A DNA stretch of 64,000 nucleotides from Paenibacillus profundus (GTDB lineage: Bacteria; Bacillota; Bacilli; Paenibacillales; Paenibacillaceae): positions 558,001 through 622,000 of the forward strand of contig NZ_JAJNBZ010000001.1 of NCBI RefSeq assembly GCF_021369635.1, given 5' to 3'. The notes under the pieces were generated by a model. The model ran no database searches. It was not told the DNA's origin and worked only from the letters and a program-made list of their open reading frames with translations. The first letter of the stretch is position 1. Each line of letters begins with the position of its first letter. Position numbers and translations under genes: made by a program. Of the stretch, positions 1 through 7,585 are shown one piece after another.

Positions 1-110
1 TAGTCTTTGCCCAATCTCCCTGTAGCTCAGAAGCTTTAATCAACGAGTTGGATTCTGCCAAATGGGGGTAGTGAATCACAGGGAAACAGCTCTGCACATA
101 GAAAGGATAA

Positions 111-381
111 TTCTGAGTGAGGTAAAGGGCAGGGTGAAGCTAGAATCAAAGATGATGAGCTGAGAAAGGGTGCATCCAGCGTATGGGAAGTTGGAGTTTC
201 TGAGGTGACGGTAGAGTGTAGCTAGGATGATGAACAAGGAACAGGTTGCATTCATTGGCCCGGAAGTGGAGTGTTCCTGAGGTAAAGGGAGTGTGGAGCT
301 AAGTTGATAAACTGAGAAATGGTTGCATGATTTCAATGTGCGAGGCGTGGGGGATTCTGAGGAAAGGGCAGAGCGTATCAA
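111..381. repeat. Degenerate ~80-bp tandem repeat, about 3.3 units
   Basis: Four repeat starts reading TTCTGAG or TTCCTGAG lie at 111, 198, 274 and 355, spaced 87, 76 and 81 bp. The units share a GGTAAAGGG-like block, a GTGxAGCTA block, a GATGATGA/TTGATAAA block followed by CTGAGAAA, a GGTTGCAT block and a purine-rich GxGGAGTG end. The copies have diverged and carry small indels. No convincing gene occupies bases 1-514; the short open frames there lack ribosome-binding sites. Function is unknown. Confidence 0.7.
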
Positions 382-416
382 AGTAGTATTGGAGGGGGGC
401 GGTAAGGTGCAGGGAT

Positions 417-478
417 GCTTTGGTGCTTAGGTGCTTAGGTGCGGGATACTGAGATGTTGAGATATTGAGATGATGAGG
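417..478. repeat. Short octanucleotide tandem repeats
   Basis: Two runs of simple repeats sit between the longer tandem repeat and the end of the AraC-type gene: GGTGCTTA about 2.5 times near 429-446, then GAGAT-based octamers about four times near 450-478. They look like slippage-prone low-complexity DNA. Confidence 0.6.
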
Positions 479-514
479 TGGTTGTGCTGCCAAGCAACAT
501 GAGTCATGTTGTGA

Positions 515-544
515 AACGAAAAAAAGAACCGCGGGCAGCGGTCC
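515..544 (-). terminator. Terminator of the AraC-type regulator gene
   Basis: On the minus strand the arms ACCGC and GCGGT enclose a short loop and are followed by a run of seven T. It lies about 45 bp beyond the stop codon of the regulator gene at 591. Confidence 0.6.
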
Positions 545-590
545 TGGAAACAACAGGGGCATGGCAGCTGGTGAACAGGATAGCGTTCGA

Positions 591-2861
591 TCAGTCGGGC
601 ATCGCGTCGATTTTTTTGCGGTATTCACCGGGGCTGAGGCCGGTTGTGTTTTTGAACATGCGTATAAATGAATTCACGTTGTGGTAACCGACACGCGCCG
701 CCACATCAAGGATTTTCAGTTCTGGCTGCCGCAGCAGCCGCTTCGCCTGTCTGATTCGCATGTCGTTCACATATTGGCTGAATTTCATGCCGGTCTTTTC
801 TTTAAAGTACGTGGATACGTACCCGCTGGTCAACTGCAGTTCATCGGCGATGGTATCGAGCGAAATGTCCTCCCCGTAATGCTCTTCAATATATTGCTTC
901 ACGAACTTCGTCACCGCGTCCTCCTCATGCAGGCTCTGGGCAATCAGAGCGGCGGCATCATGCAGAAAGGCGAGCAGATAGTCATGCAGCCTGCCCAAGT
1001 GGTATCCTCTTTTTACATGGTCCCAGTCAGCAAACTTCGCCTTTAGCGCTTCCGTCGGCAAATTGAGGGCAGAGAGACCTTTGTACACGGCTTGAATGCA
1101 ATCATCCGTGAACCGTTGTACGTCTTCTCCCGTCGCACGCATCTCATGGAATCTGCGCATTATTTTATCTAACCAAGACTTCAGCGCATCCTCGTTCCCG
1201 CTCACCAGCACGGCGTTCAGCTGTTGCTCCTCCTGACCCGTCATGGATATCTCACTCTGCGGCAATGACACGCGGATGAGCTCTGTTTCCTCATGAAACA
1301 GGCGCTGCCGCTCCATGCAGATCGTTTCCTCGTAAGCAGCGTTGAATTCGGCGGATGAGGCATATGCGGAGCTGATGGCGATCGTAAAGAACAAATATTC
1401 TTTATCGTGGTCGAAAACCTGCTTAAGTGTGTGGACGGCCTCCTCAAGTGGCTCTTCCTCTTCGCGCAGCATAACCAGTGCGATAATCTGATCTCGTTCC
1501 ATCTGAAAAACGAGCGCTTCCTCGTATTTGGCGGATAAAGACGATTGGATGAATTCCATCACGAAATAGGCAGTGCGTCCTGTGGAAGCTTCGGACGTCC
1601 AGTCGTGGCTCTGCTTCCGATACAGCTTGAACAGTGCCAGACGGTATGGGCGTTCTTCCTGCAGCAGTTCCTGAAAATCAGCGCTTCGCGTATGTATCAT
1701 TTTCAGCTTGTTCGTATAGAAATAGTGGCGCAGCAGGGAGTTTTTCCGCATCAGATCGCGATTCATGCTCTGATTGCTCATGAGCAGCTGTTGTACGTTT
1801 GAACCGATTTCCTCTAACTCCATAATCCCTTTGTATTTGAGAGCGTCCGCGCGTTTCAATTGGATTGTCCGCAGGAGACTGCGAATCGGTTGATGAATAC
1901 GCATGCTGAACCAGATGGAAGCCGCCAATCCGATAACGAGAACAAGCGCTAGAATGCCGATCAGCATCCAATTAAGCTTGGCGATTTGAGCCGAGAGACT
2001 GGATGCAGAGATGACATTCACATATACGGAGCCGGTAACTGGTCCTTTTAAGTAGAAGAAAAACAGGTCTCCATCGTGTACATATTCTTTGTCCCTCTGA
2101 TAAGCGGCCATCGCCTGAGCAGTATTGAAATGCTCTGCAGTGCCGAACAACAGGGAGCTAGTATCCGGGGACAGAATACCGAATCCATCCGATACCGGAG
2201 GCTGATAGGCGCGAAGGAACGCGTCCGCATTCAGAAAGGCGCTTACATAAAAATGACGCTGCAGCTTGTTCTTGACGACGAGCGGAATAAGATTTCCTTT
2301 GCGCAGCGCTTGGCTTATACCTTTCTCCGAGAATTCTCTTGCTGGGAACAGCTTAGTGGACTCCGATTGGTTGAACTGTTCCATCCAGAAGGAAGGGGAG
2401 TAGTCGGCACTGGCGTAGAACTTTCCATACATCTGTTCCGGTGTGTTGATTCCGTCCTTCTCAATGACAAGCTTCGGTTCGCGGAACGCAATGGCAATGT
2501 TGTCCACGTAAGGATAGAAGCTGCCTGACATTTTTTTGAGCTGAATCCGGATCTGGTCGGCAATGTCGTACCGGATGCGGTCGTTGTTCAGCGTAAATGA
2601 GGAGACGGCATCGTCCATGTATAAACTTAACATCGATGTTGTCAACATGCCGAGCTGCCGCTCATAGTTATCAACGGCATGCTGCAGGCCAGCTTCATTA
2701 TAACGGATGATTTCCTCCTGCATGAGGGAGCGGAAGAATGCAAACGACAGCACGTGGAATGACAGCAGCAGCAAAATGATGACTAAAAAGCTGGCGAGCA
2801 ATTGCATGAACAGGGAACGTCTCTGGGGCTTAATCGATTTGAACGATAGCGCGCGCGGCAT
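591..2861 (-). CDS. Membrane-anchored sensor/AraC-family transcriptional regulator
   Basis: A 756-residue one-component regulator that probably senses an extracellular or membrane signal and controls the divergent sugar-uptake genes. It has a membrane helix near residues 18-42, a long extracytoplasmic region to about 293, a second helix near 295-318 followed by a HAMP-like stretch, a middle cytoplasmic region, and a C-terminal double helix-turn-helix of the AraC type from about 648 (ending SPGEYRKK). ATG at 2861 is chosen because AAGGAGGAG lies just upstream; the frame stays open to 2930 without such a site. Proteins of this architecture are typical of Paenibacillus next to LplABC-like importers. 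The inducer is unknown. Confidence 0.9.
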   Translation of the reverse strand: MPRALSFKSIKPQRRSLFMQLLASFLVIILLLLSFHVLSFAFFRSLMQEEIIRYNEAGLQHAVDNYERQLGMLTTSMLSLYMDDAVSSFTLNNDRIRYDIADQIRIQLKKMSGSFYPYVDNIAIAFREPKLVIEKDGINTPEQMYGKFYASADYSPSFWMEQFNQSESTKLFPAREFSEKGISQALRKGNLIPLVVKNKLQRHFYVSAFLNADAFLRAYQPPVSDGFGILSPDTSSLLFGTAEHFNTAQAMAAYQRDKEYVHDGDLFFFYLKGPVTGSVYVNVISASSLSAQIAKLNWMLIGILALVLVIGLAASIWFSMRIHQPIRSLLRTIQLKRADALKYKGIMELEEIGSNVQQLLMSNQSMNRDLMRKNSLLRHYFYTNKLKMIHTRSADFQELLQEERPYRLALFKLYRKQSHDWTSEASTGRTAYFVMEFIQSSLSAKYEEALVFQMERDQIIALVMLREEEEPLEEAVHTLKQVFDHDKEYLFFTIAISSAYASSAEFNAAYEETICMERQRLFHEETELIRVSLPQSEISMTGQEEQQLNAVLVSGNEDALKSWLDKIMRRFHEMRATGEDVQRFTDDCIQAVYKGLSALNLPTEALKAKFADWDHVKRGYHLGRLHDYLLAFLHDAAALIAQSLHEEDAVTKFVKQYIEEHYGEDISLDTIADELQLTSGYVSTYFKEKTGMKFSQYVNDMRIRQAKRLLRQPELKILDVAARVGYHNVNSFIRMFKNTTGLSPGEYRKKIDAMPD

Positions 2862-3012
2862 GAGCTCCTCCTTTTCAATGAGCGATAAGTGAATCGCACT
2901 ATAATGGTAGGTGTGATCGCAGTTCTCCACAATATTCTTTTTTCCTCATTTATATGCCGATGTTCGGATTTTAACAAATTCGCAGATGGAGCCGAAACTT
3001 TGCCGATAGGCA

Positions 3013-4005
3013 GTGTGCACCGTTCCGAATACGATGTCGTTGTTACGAGATGATCACGAGAGGAGGATATGCGAAATCAGACACATCCGCGTCCGGTCTG
3101 ACAAGAACCTGCTGCGCAAGCTCAATCAGACCAAATATTTATGGCTGTTGTTTCTGCCTTGTTTGCTATATTATGTCGTGTTCAAGTACGCCCCGATGTT
3201 CGGTATCGTCATCTCGTTCAAGGACTACAATTTGTTCAAAGGCATTCAGGAAAGCGCTTGGGTCGGATGGAAGTATTACCGGATGTTTTTTGAGAATCCC
3301 GATTTCATGAAGCTGATGCGCAACACCTTGCTGCTCGGTGTGTACAATTTGGCGTTCGGGTTCCCAGCCCCGATTGTGTTGGCCGTGCTGTTGAACGAGG
3401 TGAAGCATTCGTTCTTCAAGCGCTTCGTGCAAACCGTCAGCTATTTGCCGCACTTTATTTCCAACGTGGTCGTCGCATCGATGGTAGTGATGTTCTTGTC
3501 GCCGACTGGGGGCATTCTCCACGAGCTGCTGAAATGGTTCGGCGCGGCCAATGCGAATGTGATGATGGAGCCCGAATGGTTCCGGACTGTATATGTCGCT
3601 TCGGAAATTTGGCAGCATGCCGGGTGGGAGACGATCATTTATTTGGCGGCGCTCACGACGATCGACCCGGTGCTGTACGAAGCGGCCGACATGGACGGAG
3701 CGGGAAGATTCCGCAAGCTGTGGCATGTCACTTTGCCTGGGATTCGCCCGACGATTATCATTTTGCTCATTTTGAATATTGGCAAGGTGCTTGAGATCGG
3801 GTTCGAGAAGGTGTTTCTGCTCTACAACCCGGCCACTTATGAAACCGCTGACATTATCGGCACCTATGTGTACCGGGTCGGACTCGTGCAAGGCAACTAC
3901 AGCTACGCGACGGCGATTGATCTGTTCATGGGCATTATTAGCCTTATCTTCGTCATAGCAGCCAATACGATTAGCCGCAGGGTCGGCAATACAAGCATCT
4001 GGTGA
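3013..4005 (+). CDS. LplB-type sugar ABC transporter permease
   Basis: Inner-membrane permease of a carbohydrate ABC importer (LplB/YtcP-like class). About six hydrophobic helices begin at the FLPCLLYYVVFKYAPMFG segment, and the EAA loop is EAADMDGAGR followed by VTLPGIRP. It is the first of three co-directional transport genes and overlaps the reading frame of the next permease. The start is uncertain. The open frame runs from GTG 3013, yet the best ribosome-binding site, AGGAGG at 3061-3066, has no ATG, GTG or TTG in this frame at proper distance; the nearest ATG (3069) is out of frame. An ATC start at 3076 or a small 5' frameshift is possible. No ATP-binding subunit is nearby, as is common for this class. 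Confidence 0.88.
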   Translation: MCTVPNTMSLLRDDHERRICEIRHIRVRSDKNLLRKLNQTKYLWLLFLPCLLYYVVFKYAPMFGIVISFKDYNLFKGIQESAWVGWKYYRMFFENPDFMKLMRNTLLLGVYNLAFGFPAPIVLAVLLNEVKHSFFKRFVQTVSYLPHFISNVVVASMVVMFLSPTGGILHELLKWFGAANANVMMEPEWFRTVYVASEIWQHAGWETIIYLAALTTIDPVLYEAADMDGAGRFRKLWHVTLPGIRPTIIILLILNIGKVLEIGFEKVFLLYNPATYETADIIGTYVYRVGLVQGNYSYATAIDLFMGIISLIFVIAANTISRRVGNTSIW

Positions 4006-4022
4006 AGGAGGTGGCATGCGTC

Positions 4023-4898
4023 ATGAGGCAATTTTCCCAAAAAATCAGTCTGTTTCAATGCATCAATGCGCTCATCCTGGCAATCGTCGTCGTTGTTACA
4101 GTGTATCCGTTTATTTATATGGCTGTCATCTCCGTGAGCGGGGATGTATACGTCATGAGAGGCGAAGTGTTTCTCTGGCCAAAAGGCTTCAACCTAAAAA
4201 TGTACAGTCTCGTTTTAGGCGATCTGTCCATTTTGCAGTCCTATTTGAATACGATTATATACACCGTGTTCGGAACAGGCATCGCGCTTGTCATAACGTC
4301 AGCGGGGGCATATGCGTTATCTCGCAGCGATATGCTGTTCAACAAAGGGTTCACGTTAATGATTATATTTACGATGTTCTTCAGCGGCGGCATGATTCCC
4401 TCCTTTCTCGTCGTCAAGGAGTTGGGCATCATCGATACGGTCTGGGCGATGGTGCTGCCTGGCGCGGTAAGCACGTGGAATTTGATCATCATGCGAACTT
4501 TTTTTGCGAACATTCCGAAGGAGCTTGAAGAGTCGGGCAAGATGGACGGTCTGAACGACCTCGGCCTGTTCTTCCGTATCGCGGTTCCGCTGTCCAAAGC
4601 CTCGTTCGCCACGATCGGCTTGTTCTACGCGGTATCACTCTGGAACAACTTCTATTTTCCGTTGCTGTATTTGCGCGATCCAGAGCTGTTTCCGCTGCAG
4701 GTGCTGCTGCGTAATCTGGTGCTGGCGGGTCAAGTGATGTCGGGGGACGTCACGCAAATCGGGGGCGATCAACTCATCGTGGAGGAGTCGTTGAAATACG
4801 CGACGATTATGGTGTCGACACTGCCGATATTGCTCGTATATCCGTTCTTGCAAAAATATTTTGTGAAGGGCGCGCTCATTGGCGCGGTAAAAGGGTGA
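4023..4898 (+). CDS. LplC-type sugar ABC transporter permease
   Basis: Second permease of the carbohydrate importer, about 291 residues with six membrane helices. The EAA-type loop is EESGKMDG...FFRIAVPLSK, and the C-terminal VKGALIGAVKG ending is typical of this family. The frame is open from 4002, overlapping the end of the preceding permease, but the GGAGG site at about 4007 best serves ATG 4023 (MRQFSQ) or GTG 4011. The overlap of genes indicates translational coupling. Its partner is the binding lipoprotein that follows directly. Confidence 0.9.
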   Translation: MRQFSQKISLFQCINALILAIVVVVTVYPFIYMAVISVSGDVYVMRGEVFLWPKGFNLKMYSLVLGDLSILQSYLNTIIYTVFGTGIALVITSAGAYALSRSDMLFNKGFTLMIIFTMFFSGGMIPSFLVVKELGIIDTVWAMVLPGAVSTWNLIIMRTFFANIPKELEESGKMDGLNDLGLFFRIAVPLSKASFATIGLFYAVSLWNNFYFPLLYLRDPELFPLQVLLRNLVLAGQVMSGDVTQIGGDQLIVEESLKYATIMVSTLPILLVYPFLQKYFVKGALIGAVKG

Positions 4899-4903
4899 GA
4901 CAG

Positions 4904-6454
4904 ATGAAGAAGAGTTCGGCACGCATTCGGAAGTGGACGGCTATAGTGATGGCAGGCTGCCTGCTTGCCTTGGCACTCGCAGGCTGTGCGAAGGAAGGCG
5001 GGAAGAGCGGCGCGGATATGGCACAGAAGGGCGGGGATCCGCCTGATAAAAAGATATTTACGATGCTTATCGATTCGAATCCAACCTTCCCGTATAAGAA
5101 GGATTGGCCGATATGGAAATGGATTGAAGAGAAGACCGGAGTATCCCTTCGCGTGCAGCTCCCGTCGGGGAAGCTGGCCGATACGTTAAATCTGGTCATC
5201 GCCTCGAACAATTTGCCGGATTTGATGTTCATGACCGATCGCCGGACTGCCAACAAGTATGGTCAGCAGGGGGCGTTGGCGAACATTTTGGATTATACGG
5301 ACGATATGCCGAACTTCAAGAAGTGGATGGAGAAGTATCCGGAAATGGTGCGGCAGGCGTTGTCTGCGGACGGCAAGCTGTTCATGTTCCCGAATGAAGG
5401 CTTCGGGGAGACGAACCGGATGATATGGATGTACCGGGAGGACGTGTTCGCGAAGCACGGTCTGAAGCCGCCGGCCACATTCGACGAGCTGTACGAAGCG
5501 GCAAAACAATTGAAGACGCTATATCCGGACAGTTACCCGTTCAGCTTCCGGTTCGGCGAAGAATTGGGTATTTTCGTCAACTTGGCGGAGAACTTTGAGA
5601 CGGGCGGCGACATCTATTACCATTTCGGCTCGAAGGAGTGGGAATACGGTCCGATTCAAGATAATTATAAAAAATTGGTAGAAGCAATGCATCGGATGTA
5701 CAAGGACGGTCTCATTCCGCCGGATTGGCTGTCCATCCAGACGAAGCAGTGGCAGGATATCGTGTCGACGAACAAAGCGTTCATCACGGTCGATTACATC
5801 AGCCGGATTGATTTCTTCAATATCCCGCTGCGCAAGGACGACCCGTCATTCAATCTGGCCTTCATGGAGCCGCCTGCCGGCTGGGCGGGCGCGAAGCAAT
5901 TCAATCCGTACTTGCACACGCTGGAGACTGGGCTGACTGTTGCCTCCACTTCATCTCACATCACAGATGTCATGAAGTATATGGATTTCTTCTATTCCGA
6001 GGAAGCTCGTGTCATCGCGAGCTGGGGGAAAGAAGGCGAAACGTTCACGACGGAGGGCGGCACGCGCAAGTTCAAGGCTGACTTCGCCGATGCGGTTGAT
6101 TTGCGGTCAAAGACGGGCATCGCGACGAACGGCGCTTATACATGGATCGATTATGATTCCCAGCTCGCCCTCGCATCGGAGGATTTGCAGAAGGCTTACG
6201 AACAAGCGCGCAAGTTCGATGCGAAGCTGCAGCCGAAGCCAGCGTTCAATGAGCAGGAGACGGAGGTGCTCGCTTTGACCGGCGAAGCGGTCAAGAAGCA
6301 TCGGAGCGAAAATATCGCCAAGTTTATTCTGGGCACGCGCCCCCTATCCGATTGGGATCAATATGTAAAGGAGGCGGAAAATCTCGGACTGCAGAAGCTG
6401 CTCGATATTTATAAGCAGGCGTATGCGCGTGCTGCTGAGTTGCAGCTCAAATGA
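4904..6454 (+). CDS. Sugar-binding lipoprotein of the ABC importer (LplA-like)
   Basis: Extracellular solute-binding protein, about 516 residues, anchored by a lipid. A basic N-terminus (MKKSSARIRKW) is followed by a hydrophobic segment and the lipobox LALAGC. The mature part has the large family-1 solute-binding fold expected of LplA/YtcQ proteins, with many aromatic residues. The gene starts six bases after the stop codon of the LplC-like permease, so it is in the same operon. The substrate cannot be read from the sequence; complex oligosaccharides are usual for such systems. Confidence 0.9.
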   Translation: MKKSSARIRKWTAIVMAGCLLALALAGCAKEGGKSGADMAQKGGDPPDKKIFTMLIDSNPTFPYKKDWPIWKWIEEKTGVSLRVQLPSGKLADTLNLVIASNNLPDLMFMTDRRTANKYGQQGALANILDYTDDMPNFKKWMEKYPEMVRQALSADGKLFMFPNEGFGETNRMIWMYREDVFAKHGLKPPATFDELYEAAKQLKTLYPDSYPFSFRFGEELGIFVNLAENFETGGDIYYHFGSKEWEYGPIQDNYKKLVEAMHRMYKDGLIPPDWLSIQTKQWQDIVSTNKAFITVDYISRIDFFNIPLRKDDPSFNLAFMEPPAGWAGAKQFNPYLHTLETGLTVASTSSHITDVMKYMDFFYSEEARVIASWGKEGETFTTEGGTRKFKADFADAVDLRSKTGIATNGAYTWIDYDSQLALASEDLQKAYEQARKFDAKLQPKPAFNEQETEVLALTGEAVKKHRSENIAKFILGTRPLSDWDQYVKEAENLGLQKLLDIYKQAYARAAELQLK

Positions 6455-6508
6455 CAGATAGATCAGGACCAATTGATACGAACAGGAGAACAGGGGGGGC
6501 TTATTGTC

Positions 6509-7465
6509 ATGATGAACCACAGTAGTGCAAATAAGAAGGCGGTGTTCGATTCGGTGCATTCTCGGGAGTGGTTGCGCATCGGTATTGTCGGCACCGACAC
6601 CTCTCATGCGGTCGACTTCACGGAGCTATTGAACAATAAGGAGCATCCGCATCATGTTCAGGGCGGTGCGGTGACCATCGCGTATCCGGGCGGCTCGCCC
6701 GATTTCGGCATGAGCATCAACCGGGTCAGAGGCTTTGCGGAGAAGCTGGCCGAATCGTACGGCGTTGAGATTGCGTCTTCACCCGAAGCGGTGGCTGAGC
6801 GCTGTGACGCGATTCTGCTGGAAGCCGTGGACGGGCGCGTTCATAGCGAGCTGTTCGCGCGCATCGCCGATTACGGCAAGCCGGTGTTCATCGACAAGCC
6901 GCTCGCGGTATGCAGGGCGGATGCGGAGATGATTGCGGAGACGGCGGAACGGGCGGGCGTGACCGTTATGAGCTGTTCGGCGGTCCGCTTCGCGGAAGGC
7001 ATTGCGCAGTGCTTGCGGGATGTAGCGCCGGACGGGATCGTCGGGGCGGATTGCTTCGGCCCGATGGACCTGGAGCCTACTCAGCCGGGCTTGTTCTGGT
7101 ACGGCATTCATACGGCGGATATGCTGTATGCTTTGCTGGGCCGAGGCTGCCGCAGTGTCCGTGCCGCATCCAGCGAAGGGTATGACATGGTCATCGGCGA
7201 ATGGGCAGACGGCCGAATCGGCACACTGCGCGGCAACCGTGTAGGGAACCGCAAGTTCGGCGGCACTGTCCATACGAAGAAAGCGACGGTGTACGTCGAT
7301 GTGTACGCACACGCCAAACCGTATTACGCCAGCATGCTGGAGCAGGTAATGGCCATGTTCCGAACGGGAGCCGTTCCCGTCGAGCTGAGTGAAACGCTGG
7401 AAATTATCCGTTTTATTGAAGCGGCTAATGAGAGCCGACAAACAGGCAGGATCGTGCATTTATAA
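6509..7465 (+). CDS. Gfo/Idh/MocA family oxidoreductase
   Basis: NAD(P)-dependent sugar-type dehydrogenase of about 318 residues. A Rossmann motif near the start reads IGIVGTDTSHAVDF, and the usual EKP motif appears as IDKPLA near residue 130. The start ATG at 6509 (next ATG 6512) follows the G-rich site AGGGGGGG; the open frame upstream is not expected to be translated. It follows the binding protein by about 55 bases in the same direction, so it probably acts on the sugar imported by the transporter. Exact substrate unknown. Confidence 0.85.
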   Translation: MMNHSSANKKAVFDSVHSREWLRIGIVGTDTSHAVDFTELLNNKEHPHHVQGGAVTIAYPGGSPDFGMSINRVRGFAEKLAESYGVEIASSPEAVAERCDAILLEAVDGRVHSELFARIADYGKPVFIDKPLAVCRADAEMIAETAERAGVTVMSCSAVRFAEGIAQCLRDVAPDGIVGADCFGPMDLEPTQPGLFWYGIHTADMLYALLGRGCRSVRAASSEGYDMVIGEWADGRIGTLRGNRVGNRKFGGTVHTKKATVYVDVYAHAKPYYASMLEQVMAMFRTGAVPVELSETLEIIRFIEAANESRQTGRIVHL

Positions 7466-7585
7466 TCACGAGTTTAACAAAGCAGCCGAATTTGCTCCCG
7501 TCCTGCCTCGTTATGCAATGGGGAAGTGGTAAACAACCTCATTAATTGAGTGTTAACAACCTCTATAACGTGGAGCGTGATTCAG

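Noticed and set aside
420..480. Short repeats considered as a CRISPR array
   Set aside because: The units are 8 bp without unique spacers, and no cas genes are present.
3166..4017. Long minus-strand frame opposite the LplB-type permease
   Set aside because: It is an antisense shadow of a clear membrane-protein gene, full of His, Arg and Gln, and has no ribosome site.
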